From positions 806,001 through 870,000 of the forward strand of contig NZ_SNUR01000001.1 of the NCBI RefSeq assembly GCF_012027595.1: a stretch of DNA of 64,000 bases. The letters are read 5' to 3'. The notes below the pieces were generated by a model. That model ran no database searches and was not told the origin of the DNA. It saw only the letters and a list, made by a program, of their open reading frames with translations. Positions within the stretch are counted from its first letter, which is position 1. Each line of letters begins with the position of its first letter. Below are positions 15,505 through 24,041 of the stretch, one piece after another. This DNA is from Thermococcus sp. Bubb.Bath (GTDB taxonomy: Archaea; Methanobacteriota_B; Thermococci; Thermococcales; Thermococcaceae). Made by a program: the position numbers and the translations under genes.

Positions 15505-16764
15505 ATGGTTGAGCAGGACCCCTTTGAGATGGCGGTCAGGCAGCTCGAGAGGGCTGCGCAGTTTATGGACATAAGTGACGAGGCCCTTGCATGGCTCAAG
15601 AGGCCCATGAGAATTCTGGAGGTCAGCGTCCCGCTCCAGATGGACGACGGTTCCGTCAAGGTTTTCACCGGTTTCCGCGTCCAGCACAACTGGGCCCGCG
15701 GTCCGACCAAGGGCGGCATTCGCTGGCACCCTGCTGAGACCCTCAGCACCGTTAAGGCCCTCGCCACCTGGATGACCTGGAAGTGTGCCGTTGTTGACAT
15801 CCCCTACGGTGGAGGCAAGGGCGGCATCATAGTCAACCCCAAGGAGCTCAGCGAGGGCGAGCAGGAGAGGCTCGCACGCTCATACATCCGCGCCGTTTAC
15901 GACGTAATCGGCCCGTGGACCGATGTCCCGGCCCCGGACGTCTACACCAACCCGAAGATCATGGGCTGGATGATGGACGAGTACGAGACCATCATGAGGA
16001 GGAAGGGCCCGGCCTTCGGTGTCATCACCGGAAAGCCGCTCAGCATTGGCGGTTCACTCGGAAGGGGCGACGCCACCGCCAAGGGTGCCTCCTACACCAT
16101 CCGCGAGGCTGCCAAGGCCCTCGGCATGGACCTCAAGGGCAAGACTATTGCCATCCAGGGTTACGGTAACGCCGGCTACTACATGGCCAAGATCATGAGC
16201 GAGGAGTACGGCATGAAGGTCGTCGCCGTCAGCGACAGCCACGGCGGCATCTACAACCCGGACGGCCTCAACGCAGATGAAGTCCTCGAGTGGAAGAAGA
16301 AGAACGGCAGCGTCAAGGACTTCCCAGGCGCGACCAACATCACCAACGAGGAGATCCTCGAGCTCGACGTCGACGTCCTCGCCCCGGCCGCCATCGAGGA
16401 GGTCATCACCGAGAAGAACGCCGACAAGATCAAGGCCAAGATCGTCGCCGAGGTTGCCAACGGTCCGGTTACCCCCGAGGCCGACGAGATACTTCGCGAA
16501 AAGGGCATTCTCCAGATTCCGGACTTCCTCTGCAACGCCGGCGGTGTCACCGTCAGCTACTTCGAGTGGGTCCAGAACATAAACGGCTACTACTGGACCC
16601 TTGAGGAGGTCTACGACCGGCTCGACAAGAAGATGACCAAGGCCTTCTGGGACGTCTATAACACCCACAAGGAGAAGAACATCCACATGCGCGATGCTGC
16701 CTACGTCGTCGCGGTCAGCAGGGTCTACCAGGCCATGAAGGACCGCGGATGGGTGAAGAAGTGA
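15505..16764 (+). CDS. gdhA: Glutamate dehydrogenase
   Basis: A 419-residue hexameric-type glutamate dehydrogenase interconverting glutamate and 2-oxoglutarate plus ammonia with NAD(P)H, the standard length in Thermococcales. Substrate-site motifs KGGIRWHP and PYGGGKGG (with the catalytic Lys) lie in the N-terminal domain; the Rossmann dinucleotide motif GYGNAGYY is near residue 219, followed by SDSHGGI; the C-terminal SYFEWVQN segment is conserved. I chose the ATG at 15505, four bases after GGTGAT, discarding an upstream extension from 15454 that overlaps the promoter. Codon use is strongly C-ending, as in highly expressed genes. Confidence 0.97.
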   Translation: MVEQDPFEMAVRQLERAAQFMDISDEALAWLKRPMRILEVSVPLQMDDGSVKVFTGFRVQHNWARGPTKGGIRWHPAETLSTVKALATWMTWKCAVVDIPYGGGKGGIIVNPKELSEGEQERLARSYIRAVYDVIGPWTDVPAPDVYTNPKIMGWMMDEYETIMRRKGPAFGVITGKPLSIGGSLGRGDATAKGASYTIREAAKALGMDLKGKTIAIQGYGNAGYYMAKIMSEEYGMKVVAVSDSHGGIYNPDGLNADEVLEWKKKNGSVKDFPGATNITNEEILELDVDVLAPAAIEEVITEKNADKIKAKIVAEVANGPVTPEADEILREKGILQIPDFLCNAGGVTVSYFEWVQNINGYYWTLEEVYDRLDKKMTKAFWDVYNTHKEKNIHMRDAAYVVAVSRVYQAMKDRGWVKK

Positions 16765-16855
16765 TTTCTTCCCCTTTTCTCTTCGTTTCTCGTTTCTGTT
16801 CTGTTCCAGCCACGCATAAAAAGAAACGTTAATTTTTTAAAGAGCTCTTCTAATA

Positions 16856-16873
16856 CCTTACAAAATTGTAAGG
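16856..16873. promoter_or_regulatory. Perfect palindrome at the transcription start of the DUF4389 gene
   Basis: CCTTACAA (16856-16863) and TTGTAAGG (16866-16873) form an 8+2+8 inverted repeat. It lies about 25 bases downstream of a TTAATTTTTTAAAG TATA-like element (16829-16842) and 11 bases before the ATG at 16885, so it overlaps the expected transcription start. That position suits a repressor operator. The binding protein is unknown. Confidence 0.5.
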
Positions 16874-16884
16874 AAGATAACCCA

Positions 16885-17217
16885 ATGGGAGAAAGAGTGG
16901 AGGCCCTGTTGAGGATCCCGCTTGCAATAGTGTATGGCGTTATTCTATACGTACTAGGTCTCGCCGTTGGACTGGTGGTTCTAATCCAGTTCTTCTACAC
17001 GCTCATACTCGGAAAACGACACAAGGGCATGGCACGGTTCGCCAATAACTACGCATCACTCCGCTATCACATCCTCAGGTACTCCAGCTTCGCCACCAAC
17101 GAGAGGCCGCTCTTCGGGGGACCCGGATGGGAGGAGGTGCTCCCCTGCGACTTCGACAGAGAGAACAGGAGAAAAGCATACGAGGAGCTAAAGGACGAGT
17201 TCGACCAGGCGTTCTGA
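16885..17217 (+). CDS. DUF4389 membrane protein
   Basis: A 110-residue protein with one long or two short hydrophobic helices (about residues 9-42), then a cytoplasmic tail. It matches DUF4389 in layout: RIPLAIVYGVILYVLG, IQFFYTLILGKRHKGMARFANNY, and LRYSSFATNERPLF. Function of the family is unknown. The ATG follows GGAAGATAACCCA. It is a single-gene unit with the palindrome at 16856 in its promoter. Confidence 0.82.
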   Translation: MGERVEALLRIPLAIVYGVILYVLGLAVGLVVLIQFFYTLILGKRHKGMARFANNYASLRYHILRYSSFATNERPLFGGPGWEEVLPCDFDRENRRKAYEELKDEFDQAF

Positions 17218-17331
17218 TTGCATTACTCCTCTCCATCTTTTTTCGCGGTCTAAGGGCTACTTCAACGAGAGGGTTCTGACCATTCAATCACATTTATATA
17301 CTTCCCCTCTTTCCATGTTGAAGGTGGTCGC

Positions 17332-18288
17332 ATGGGCTTCTCCCAAAAATTGCTCACGGTTCTTTTACTGTCCTCTGTCCTCATAATCGCAGGGTGCGTA
17401 AGCACATCAGGCACTAACGGCGCAGGGACAAACCATACTCCCTCCTCAAAGTTAAGCCACAGCCAGGCTTCAACGCAGTTCAGACCAGCCTGGGAAAGTG
17501 CCCTCGTATACGTCACCCGCGTCGTTGACGGTGACACCGCATACGTCAGGTTTTCCAACGGAACAGTCGAAAAGGTGAGGTTCTTGGGAGTTGACACACC
17601 GGAGACGGAGCTCAGCAGAAACAGACCGAACGAATACGACCACATCACGGATGTGGAGTGCCTCACGCGGTGGGGCCTCAAGGCCGAGGATTTCACGCGA
17701 GAGGAGCTGCAGGGTAAGTATGTGTACCTCGTCTTCGACCCGATATCGCCGAGGAGGGGCTACTACGGTAGATTGCTGGCGTACATATACCTCACCAACG
17801 GAACCGACTTTACGGAGGAGCTCGTGAGGCTCGGCTACGCGAGGGTCTACGTCGAGGGAAAATTCAAGAAGAAAGACGAGTACCTCAAAGACCAGGTGGA
17901 AGCGATTCAAAAGGGAAAGGGCCTCTGGGGAGCCTGTGGGACCCACACAGTGGAAAATCCGGGTGTCGTCATAGTAATGGTGCAGTACAACGCGGAGGGA
18001 GACGACTCCAAGAACCTCAACGGTGAGTACGTCCTGATAAAGAACGTCGGAAGTTCCGCGGTGAACCTGGAAGGATGGAAGCTGATGGACGAGAGCGGGA
18101 ACACGTTCATCTTCCCCAACGTCACACTCTCGCCGGGAGAAGAGGTCAGAGTTCACTCTGGGAAAGGGAAAAACACAAAAACAGACCTCTACTGGGGCTC
18201 AGACAAGCCGATATGGAACAACGAGGGAGACACGGCGTACCTCTACGACTCAAACGGCGTCCTTGTTGACAGCTACCGGTGGGGATGA
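17332..18288 (+). CDS. Secreted thermonuclease-like nuclease with C-terminal lamin-tail domain
   Basis: A 318-residue predicted lipoprotein. Residues 1-20 form a signal peptide ending in a lipobox-like IIAGC, then a Ser/Thr-rich linker. A staphylococcal nuclease (SNase/TNase) domain spans about 60-205, with VTRVVDGDTAYVRF, VRFLGVDTPET (Ca2+-binding Asp and Arg) and GRLLAYIYL..NGTDFTEELVRLGYARV. A lamin-tail domain (about 215-318) follows: NGEYVLIKNVGSSAVNLEGW, then LSPGEEVRVHSG. Such two-domain proteins degrade extracellular nucleic acids or act in DNA uptake; the role here is inferred. The ATG follows GAAGGTGG, and TTTATATAC (near 17293) is the promoter. Confidence 0.85.
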   Translation: MGFSQKLLTVLLLSSVLIIAGCVSTSGTNGAGTNHTPSSKLSHSQASTQFRPAWESALVYVTRVVDGDTAYVRFSNGTVEKVRFLGVDTPETELSRNRPNEYDHITDVECLTRWGLKAEDFTREELQGKYVYLVFDPISPRRGYYGRLLAYIYLTNGTDFTEELVRLGYARVYVEGKFKKKDEYLKDQVEAIQKGKGLWGACGTHTVENPGVVIVMVQYNAEGDDSKNLNGEYVLIKNVGSSAVNLEGWKLMDESGNTFIFPNVTLSPGEEVRVHSGKGKNTKTDLYWGSDKPIWNNEGDTAYLYDSNGVLVDSYRWG

Positions 18289-18297
18289 TTCAGATTT

Positions 18298-19473
18298 TCA
18301 GGCTTTGGCCCAGTACTCCTTCTCCTCCACCATTGCCCTTATCATCTCGTCCTCGTCCTTGAACATAGTTCTCCGCGAGGGGTTCTGCATGCCGTAGAAC
18401 TCCATGAACGGACTTGGACGCCTCTTGAACGGGTAGTAAAGGTATATCGCTGCTAGATTCCTGTATGCCTCGGCCATCTCGCTGATAACCCCAGCCGAGA
18501 CGCCCTCCGCGTAGTGGTAGACCGCTACCGCCTTGCTCACATCGACGAGGTTAAAGTCTCTCTCGACGAGCTGCCTCCTGAGTATGTCCGTTGCCTGTTC
18601 TATATCCCCCCTGCCAAGCTCCTCAATGGTATCGCCGTCGAGGAGGTGCTTGATTTTGATCTTCTTGATGTCCGGATTTTTAGCAACCTGGTTGTCATAT
18701 TCGGCAACGACCCACCAGTCGTCCAGCGCTCCCGGATCGAGAACCGTGAAGTGCTCGCTGAGTTTGTCGTAGAATCCCCTGACGCAGTGGTAGTACTCCT
18801 CCTCATGACCCGTCATTGGGTAGCTGAGGTAAACCAGCGGCTTTTCATTCTCCCGGAATATCAGGTCAAGGAAGACCCCAAGAGGATGCCTTATGCCGAA
18901 CTGGAGGATGTAGCGAACCTCTATTCCCTCGGATTTGAGCTCATGGACGAGTGTCTTGACGTGGTTTATTGCATCTTCCCTCCACATAACTAACGTGGTC
19001 AGCTTGATGTTGTCCGGGTTCTCGCCGAAGCGCTCAAACCACTCAGGGTCGTTCATTATGCGCCGCCTAACGGAAAGAACGTCGTCCAGGACGATTATGA
19101 CCCTGATAGGGCGCAGGAGCTTCAGGTTCGTGGTCGTGAAGCCAATGACGCTCCCACTCCCCCATCGGAAGAGGCTCGGCGTTGAAACTATGTGCACTCT
19201 CTTCTCGCTCTCGTCTATTTCTTTCCTAATCCTCTCGAAGGCCTCATCCCGTATTTCATTCATCAGGTCTGGATGACTTATTGCGAAGTCCAGGACGTTC
19301 TTCCGGGTTATTTTAACACCCATCTCCTTTCCGATCTCCTTGAGGTACTCGAAAACGTGATAGTACGAGTAGTCCTCATTCCCTACGAGCTTGAGCGCTT
19401 CCTCGGCGTACTCATCCCGACCGTTCAGCGGAGGACCGGTAAGCAGAATCACTTCCTTCTTTCCCTTGCACAT
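18298..19473 (-). CDS. Two-domain protein: P-loop kinase-like plus nucleoside 2-deoxyribosyltransferase-like
   Basis: A 391-residue protein. The N-terminal half resembles nucleotide kinases (VILLTGPPLNGRDEYAEEALK; VHIVSTPSLFRWGSG; IRVIIVLDDVLSVRRRI), but the loop GPPLNGRD lacks the Walker A lysine-Ser/Thr. The C-terminal third (from about residue 235) begins PLVYLSYPMTGHEEEY and contains TVLDPGALDDWW and YHYAEGVSAGVISEMAEAYR, the pattern of nucleoside 2-deoxyribosyltransferase-fold proteins with a Glu near the nucleobase site. The combination suggests nucleotide salvage or damaged-nucleotide handling. The ATG follows GGGAGGTGG. Pipelines may name it AAA or adenylate-kinase-like. Confidence 0.6.
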   Translation of the reverse strand: MCKGKKEVILLTGPPLNGRDEYAEEALKLVGNEDYSYYHVFEYLKEIGKEMGVKITRKNVLDFAISHPDLMNEIRDEAFERIRKEIDESEKRVHIVSTPSLFRWGSGSVIGFTTTNLKLLRPIRVIIVLDDVLSVRRRIMNDPEWFERFGENPDNIKLTTLVMWREDAINHVKTLVHELKSEGIEVRYILQFGIRHPLGVFLDLIFRENEKPLVYLSYPMTGHEEEYYHCVRGFYDKLSEHFTVLDPGALDDWWVVAEYDNQVAKNPDIKKIKIKHLLDGDTIEELGRGDIEQATDILRRQLVERDFNLVDVSKAVAVYHYAEGVSAGVISEMAEAYRNLAAIYLYYPFKRRPSPFMEFYGMQNPSRRTMFKDEDEMIRAMVEEKEYWAKA

Positions 19474-19509
19474 AGAACCACCTCCCTTCCTTAAGCGTAG
19501 AAGTTAATA

Positions 19510-20115
19510 AGCTTGTCTCTCAGAGTTTCTCACCCGGAATCAACACCATAACAAGGCCCAGGCTCCATCCCCTGGGGAATCGAAGGGGAGCGACGATAAC
19601 ATATTCTCCATTGCAGACGTTGACAACCTATCCGTCCAACTGGGCAAAGAGAAACCTCTCAGTCTCTCCGTGGGTTTCCATCCATACAAAATGACAATTT
19701 CAAACAGTACAGTTAATGAAACACTTGAGGTTTCAGCGCTTCCGGTTGATTTTCCATCCCCTACTGAGTCCGGAAGGGTTGTCCTTAAATTCCGCTCGTA
19801 CCATTCCTGCAACAATCCCACCATCGGAGTCATATACTTCCACTACACCGGAACAGGGGACTACCAAGACATCAAAGTACCGCTCTCAGCCGGCATCAGT
19901 CTAGGTTCCCAAGGCTCCGGGGGTTTAAGGCGAACTTCAAATTCATCATTCCAGAGTCCAAAGCCCCGGATTTTATTGAATCCGCCATCAACATCCGGAA
20001 CATTGGCAACTGGCTGGAGAATCCAAGGGGCGGGGTGATGATCAAGACAGTCAATGTGACCCCCCTTATCCACCGGAAACCTCTTAACCCTCTCCCCCTT
20101 CTTTTCTCCAGGTGA
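19510..20115 (+). pseudogene. Decayed surface-protein gene with frameshift and missing 5' end
   Basis: An open frame reads from just after a TAA near 19507 without any start codon at its beginning: DDNIFSIADVDNLSVQLGKEK, then LSVGFHPYKMTISNSTVNET and VVLKFRSYHSCNNPTIGVIYF. At the five-G run near 19918-19922 the sensible reading moves to another frame (FKANFKFIIPESKAPD, INIRNIGNWLENPRGGVMI), consistent with loss of one G. Composition and Asn/Thr-rich beta strands suggest a secreted surface protein. Both lesions make a functional product unlikely. The fragment runs into the leader of the IPP isomerase gene. A sequencing error could explain the frameshift but not the missing start. Confidence 0.6.
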
Positions 20116-20120
20116 TGAGA

Positions 20121-21245
20121 GTGGAGGGTTTTGACAAGGAGGAACTCACGGTCATCAGAAAGTTCGAGCACATAGAGCACTGCCTCAAGCGGAACGTGCA
20201 GGCCCATACCAGCAATGGGTTTGAGGATGTTCACCTCGTCCACATGAGCCTGCCCGAGATCGACAAGGATGAAATTGACCTGAGCGTTGAGTTTCTGGGG
20301 AGGAAGTTTGACTATCCGATTTTCATCGCTGGAATGACCGGCGGAACGAAGGGCTCCCAGCTCGCGGGGAGGATTAACAAAACCCTCGCTCAGGCGGCAC
20401 AGGAGCTCAACATCCCCATGGGCGTTGGCAGTCAGAGGGCCATGATAAGGAAGCCCGAGACCTGGGAGAGCTACTACGTTAGGGATGTTGCCCCCGATGT
20501 GTTCCTCGTTGGAAACCTCGGCGCCCCTCAGTTTTCTGAGACCATCCACGAGCGCTACGGTCTTGAGGAAGCCCTCAAAGCCGTTGAGACCATCCAGGCC
20601 GATGCTTTGGCCGTTCACATGAACCCGCTCCAGGAGAGCGTCCAGCCGGAGGGGGACACCCAGTACAGGGGCGTTTTGAAAGCTCTGGCCGAGCTGAAGG
20701 CCGAGTTCCCGTACCCAATAATAGCGAAGGAGACCGGAGCGGGCGTCTCCATGGAGGTCGCGATAAGGCTTGAGAGCATTGGCATCGACGCCATTGATGT
20801 CGGCGGCCTCGGCGGGACGAGCTGGAGCGGCGTTGAGTACTACCGTGCAAAGGACGAGATTGGAAAGGACTTAGCCCTCCACTTTTGGGACTGGGGTATA
20901 AAGACAGCCATCAGCGTTGCAGAAGTTAGGTACGCCACAGAGCTTCCGATGATAGCCACCGGCGGGATGAGGGACGGCATCACAATGGCCAAAGCACTCG
21001 CTATGGGGGCTACCTTCGCGGGTGTCGCTTTGCCTCTACTCAAGCCCGCGGTCAAGGGCGACGTTGAAGGCGTCATTAAAATCCTCAGGCACTACATGGA
21101 GGAGATAAGGAACGCGATGTTCCTCGTTGGGGCCAGAAACGTCGAGGAGCTGAGGAAAGTCCCGCTCGTGATAACGGGCTTCACGAGGGAGTGGCTGGAG
21201 CAGCGGATTGACTTGCCGGCGTACCTGAGGGACAGGAGTATCTAA
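20121..21245 (+). CDS. fni: Type 2 isopentenyl-diphosphate delta-isomerase
   Basis: A roughly 374-residue FMN-dependent type 2 IPP isomerase, which converts IPP to DMAPP for archaeal lipid synthesis. Typical motifs are [12 protein letters not shown] (substrate binding), [30 protein letters not shown] (with the catalytic Gln and Mg2+-binding Glu), [18 protein letters not shown] and IATGGMRDG. The GTG at 20121 is four bases after GGTGAT; ATG at 20115 or GTG at 20112 are alternatives inside that ribosome site. GGPP synthase lies two genes downstream, so two isoprenoid enzymes flank the ribonuclease J gene. Confidence 0.95.
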   Translation: MEGFDKEELTVIRKFEHIEHCLKRNVQAHTSNGFEDVHLVHMSLPEIDKDEIDLSVEFLGRKFDYPIFIAGMTGGTKGSQLAGRINKTLAQAAQELNIPMGVGSQRAMIRKPETWESYYVRDVAPDVFLVGNLGAPQFSETIHERYGLEEALKAVETIQADALAVHMNPLQESVQPEGDTQYRGVLKALAELKAEFPYPIIAKETGAGVSMEVAIRLESIGIDAIDVGGLGGTSWSGVEYYRAKDEIGKDLALHFWDWGIKTAISVAEVRYATELPMIATGGMRDGITMAKALAMGATFAGVALPLLKPAVKGDVEGVIKILRHYMEEIRNAMFLVGARNVEELRKVPLVITGFTREWLEQRIDLPAYLRDRSI

Positions 21246-21332
21246 GCCGGCGTTTCCTCTTTTCTCATCCCTTCCGGAGACTTCTCCCAGATGCACACCT
21301 TTTTAAACCCATGACAACAACTATGAGCAACG

Positions 21333-21364
21333 CAGCCCCACGCCTCAAGAGAGGCCTGGGGGCG
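21333..21364 (+). promoter_or_regulatory. Strong hairpin in the leader of the RNase J gene
   Basis: A TATA-like CCTTTTTAAACC (21297-21308) puts transcription start near 21325-21330. The transcript would then begin almost directly with a GC-rich hairpin: CCCCACGCCTC (21336-21346) against GAGGCCTGGGG (21351-21361), two five-base-pair blocks separated by one mismatch, loop AAGA. GGAGGAATAAAT and the ATG follow. A 5' end hairpin protects RNA from 5'-3' exonucleases, so autoregulation by the encoded RNase J is a reasonable idea, not shown. Confidence 0.5.
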
Positions 21365-21379
21365 TAAGGAGGAATAAAT

Positions 21380-22714
21380 ATGATTAAGGTTTACACCATA
21401 AGTGGCTACGAGGAAGTAGGTAAGAACATGACCGCCGTTGGCTATTCTGACGGCAGAAAAGAGGAAGTCGTTATAATCGACATGGGTATACGGCTCGACC
21501 GCGTTCTCATCCACGAGGATGTGAACATCCAGCAGTTCCCCACAAAAGAACTCCAGAGGCTTGGAGCAATCCCAGAGGACAACATCCTGAGGGACAAGAA
21601 GGTCGTCGCGATAACTTTCACCCACGGTCACCTCGACCACATTGGAGCGGTTGGAAAGCTCGCCCCACATTACCCTAACATCCCGATATACGGCACGCCA
21701 TACACAATAAAGCTGGCCAAGAGCGAGGTCAAGAGCGAGCAGTACTTCGAGGTCAAGAACCCGATGTATGAGACTGAGTTCGGCGAAATAGTCCAGGTAA
21801 GTGAGAACCTTGCCATAGAGTTCGTGAGGATCACCCACTCGATTCCCCATGCGGCTATGGTTGTAGTCCACACTCCAGACGGAGCAGTAGTTCATACGGG
21901 CGACTTCAAGTTCGACAACAACAATCCCCTGGGAGAGAAGCCAGACTACCAGAGGCTGAAGGAGCTCGGCAAGGAGGGCGTTAAAGTTCTCATTCCCGAG
22001 TCAACACGCGTCGCCGAACCCACGAAGACCCCCAGTGAGGCCGTCGCCCAAATGCTCCTCGAGGACTTCTTCCTCTACGAGGGCATGGACGAGCACGGCC
22101 TCATAGCTACCACGTTCGCCAGTCACATACCTCGCCTACAGGAGCTCATAAGGATAGCCAACAAAATGGGAAGGCAGGCAGTCTTCGTTGGGAGGTCTCT
22201 GGCAAAGTACACTGGGATAGCCAAGCAGCTCGGCCTGATAAAGATGAAGGGCGCCAGGGCAGTAAGGAGCCCCAACGCCATAAAGAAGGTCATGGCAGAG
22301 GTTTCAGGAGCAAGGGAGAACTACCTCCTAATCGTTACAGGCCACCAAGGCGAACCGGGGGCAGTTCTCACGAGGATGGCAAACGGTGAGCTCTACGACA
22401 TAGGGAAGCAGGACACCGTCGTGTTCTCCGCGGGAACGATACCGAACCCACTCAACAGGGCCCAGCGCTACGTCCTTGAGACCAAGCTGAAGATGAAGGG
22501 CGTCAGGATGATCAAGGACCTCCACGTTTCAGGCCACGCCAGCAGGGAAGACCACCGCTACCTCCTCAGGATGCTCAACCCCGAGAACATAGTTCCAGCT
22601 CACGGAGAGTTCCAGATGCTAACGCACTACGCAGAGCTAGCCGAGGAGGAGGGATACCTCATCGGAAGGGACGTCTTCGTGTCGAGGAACGGGTACACTG
22701 TCGAGATAAAGTGA
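21380..22714 (+). CDS. rnj: aRNase J, 5'-3' exoribonuclease of the beta-CASP metallo-beta-lactamase family
   Basis: A 444-residue archaeal RNase J. Motif 2 THGHLDHIG (about residues 83-91) binds zinc, with ITHSIPHAA and HTGDFKFD as motifs 3 and 4. Beta-CASP motifs follow: ESTRVAEP region, GRSLAKY, TGHQGEPGAVL and VSGHASREDH, ending in PAHGEFQML. The aRNase J family trims 5'-monophosphorylated RNA and forms part of archaeal RNA decay. The ATG at 21380 follows GGAGGAATAAAT. A T-rich run after the gene (near 22740-22748) is a plausible terminator. Confidence 0.93.
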   Translation: MIKVYTISGYEEVGKNMTAVGYSDGRKEEVVIIDMGIRLDRVLIHEDVNIQQFPTKELQRLGAIPEDNILRDKKVVAITFTHGHLDHIGAVGKLAPHYPNIPIYGTPYTIKLAKSEVKSEQYFEVKNPMYETEFGEIVQVSENLAIEFVRITHSIPHAAMVVVHTPDGAVVHTGDFKFDNNNPLGEKPDYQRLKELGKEGVKVLIPESTRVAEPTKTPSEAVAQMLLEDFFLYEGMDEHGLIATTFASHIPRLQELIRIANKMGRQAVFVGRSLAKYTGIAKQLGLIKMKGARAVRSPNAIKKVMAEVSGARENYLLIVTGHQGEPGAVLTRMANGELYDIGKQDTVVFSAGTIPNPLNRAQRYVLETKLKMKGVRMIKDLHVSGHASREDHRYLLRMLNPENIVPAHGEFQMLTHYAELAEEEGYLIGRDVFVSRNGYTVEIK

Positions 22715-22787
22715 GGGCAAAACTGATAAAGGGTTCCCCCTTTTTTTCCTTGGTTTAGATTCACATTCACGTTCATGGGGTGGTACA

Positions 22788-23819
22788 ATGGGAAAGTACG
22801 ATAAGCTGTTCGCCAGAATTAAAAATATGGCGAAGGACGTTGATAACGTTATTCTAGAACTCGTGCCGGAGAAGGAGCCAAAGCGCCTCTACGAGGCGTC
22901 GAGGCACTATCCTCTGGCAGGGGGAAAGCGCGTAAGGCCCTTCGTCGTTCTCCGCGCGGCCGAAGCCGTCGGTGGCAACCTAAAGAATGCCCTCTACCCA
23001 GCCGCTTCCGTTGAGTTCATCCACAACTACTCCCTCGTCCACGACGACATCATGGACATGGACGAGCTCAGAAGGGGGAAACCCACTGTCCACAAGCTCT
23101 GGGGCGTCAACATGGCGATTTTGGCTGGGGACCTTCTCTTCAGCAAGGCCTTCGAGGCGATAGCAAAAGCCGAGCTTCCTGCCAGGAAGAAGGCAAGAAT
23201 TCTCGACGTTCTCGTCAGGACTTCAAACCTGCTATGCGAGGGACAGGCCCTTGACATAGAGTTCGAGACGAAGGATGAGGTCGGTGTCGAGGAGTACCTC
23301 AGAATGATAAGTGGCAAGACAGGGGCGCTCTTCCAGGGCTCAGCAGAAATAGGCGCGATAGTGGGGACGGACAATGAGGAGTACGTCGGGGCACTCTCCA
23401 AGTGGGGCATGAACGTTGGAATAGCCTTCCAGATATGGGACGACGTCCTTGACATAATAGCCAACGAGGAGAAGCTTGGAAAGCCCGTCGGGAGCGACAT
23501 AAGGAAGGGCAAGAAGACGCTTATAGTGAGCCACTTCTTCGAGCACGCGAGTGAGGAGGACAAGGCCGAGTTCCTCAAGGTCTTTGGCAAGTACGCCGGA
23601 GACGCCAAAGGCGACGCGCTGATACACGACGAGAGCGTCAAGGAGGAGGTCGCGAAGGCCATCGAGCTCCTCAGGAAGTACGGCAGCATTGAGTATGCCT
23701 CTGACTACGCCAAGAACCTGGTGAAAGATGCTAACGAAGCACTTAAGGTGCTCCCAGAGAGTGATGCGAGGAAGGATTTAGAGCTTCTCGCGGAGTTCTT
23801 GGTGGAGAGGGAGTTCTGA
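22788..23819 (+). CDS. idsA: Geranylgeranyl diphosphate synthase (short-chain isoprenyl diphosphate synthase)
   Basis: A 343-residue trans-isoprenyl diphosphate synthase. The first aspartate-rich motif DDIMDMDE (about residues 85-92) and the second DDVLDI (about 218) bind Mg2+ and substrate, and GGKRVRP binds diphosphate. In Thermococcales this enzyme makes farnesyl and geranylgeranyl diphosphate for archaeol. The ATG follows GGGGTGG. It follows aRNase J by about 70 bases and is the last core gene before the AT-rich accessory region. Confidence 0.93.
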   Translation: MGKYDKLFARIKNMAKDVDNVILELVPEKEPKRLYEASRHYPLAGGKRVRPFVVLRAAEAVGGNLKNALYPAASVEFIHNYSLVHDDIMDMDELRRGKPTVHKLWGVNMAILAGDLLFSKAFEAIAKAELPARKKARILDVLVRTSNLLCEGQALDIEFETKDEVGVEEYLRMISGKTGALFQGSAEIGAIVGTDNEEYVGALSKWGMNVGIAFQIWDDVLDIIANEEKLGKPVGSDIRKGKKTLIVSHFFEHASEEDKAEFLKVFGKYAGDAKGDALIHDESVKEEVAKAIELLRKYGSIEYASDYAKNLVKDANEALKVLPESDARKDLELLAEFLVEREF

Positions 23820-23988
23820 AAGTGTGGTTTACCCCCTCGTTTATATTTCCAACTTTCTGATATTTAGTGACGTATTATCCAAGTTCTGTTCATATTACTA
23901 AATTTTTAATACATATTACATAGCATGCCATAGATTTGTTTTATCCTAGATGTTACCAGCAAATAATTACCTTCAAAGAACAGAAAAA

Positions 23989-23996
23989 TTTATAAA
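23989..23996 (+). promoter_or_regulatory. TATA box of cassette A
   Basis: TTTATAAA preceded by AGAAAAA would start transcription near 24018-24022, about 20 bases before the first gene of cassette A. The five cassette genes are so closely spaced that this is likely their only promoter. The 170 bases before it, back to the GGPP synthase stop, are AT-rich and without a gene. Confidence 0.6.
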
Positions 23997-24041
23997 GCAA
24001 CGGATACTCCTTCTAATTGAAAACCAACGGAAGTGGTAACT

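Noticed and set aside
16054-16686. A 210-codon open frame antisense to gdhA
   Set aside because: It is a by-product of strong C-ending codon use in gdhA; it has no ribosome site or promoter, and the opposite frame is a certain gene.
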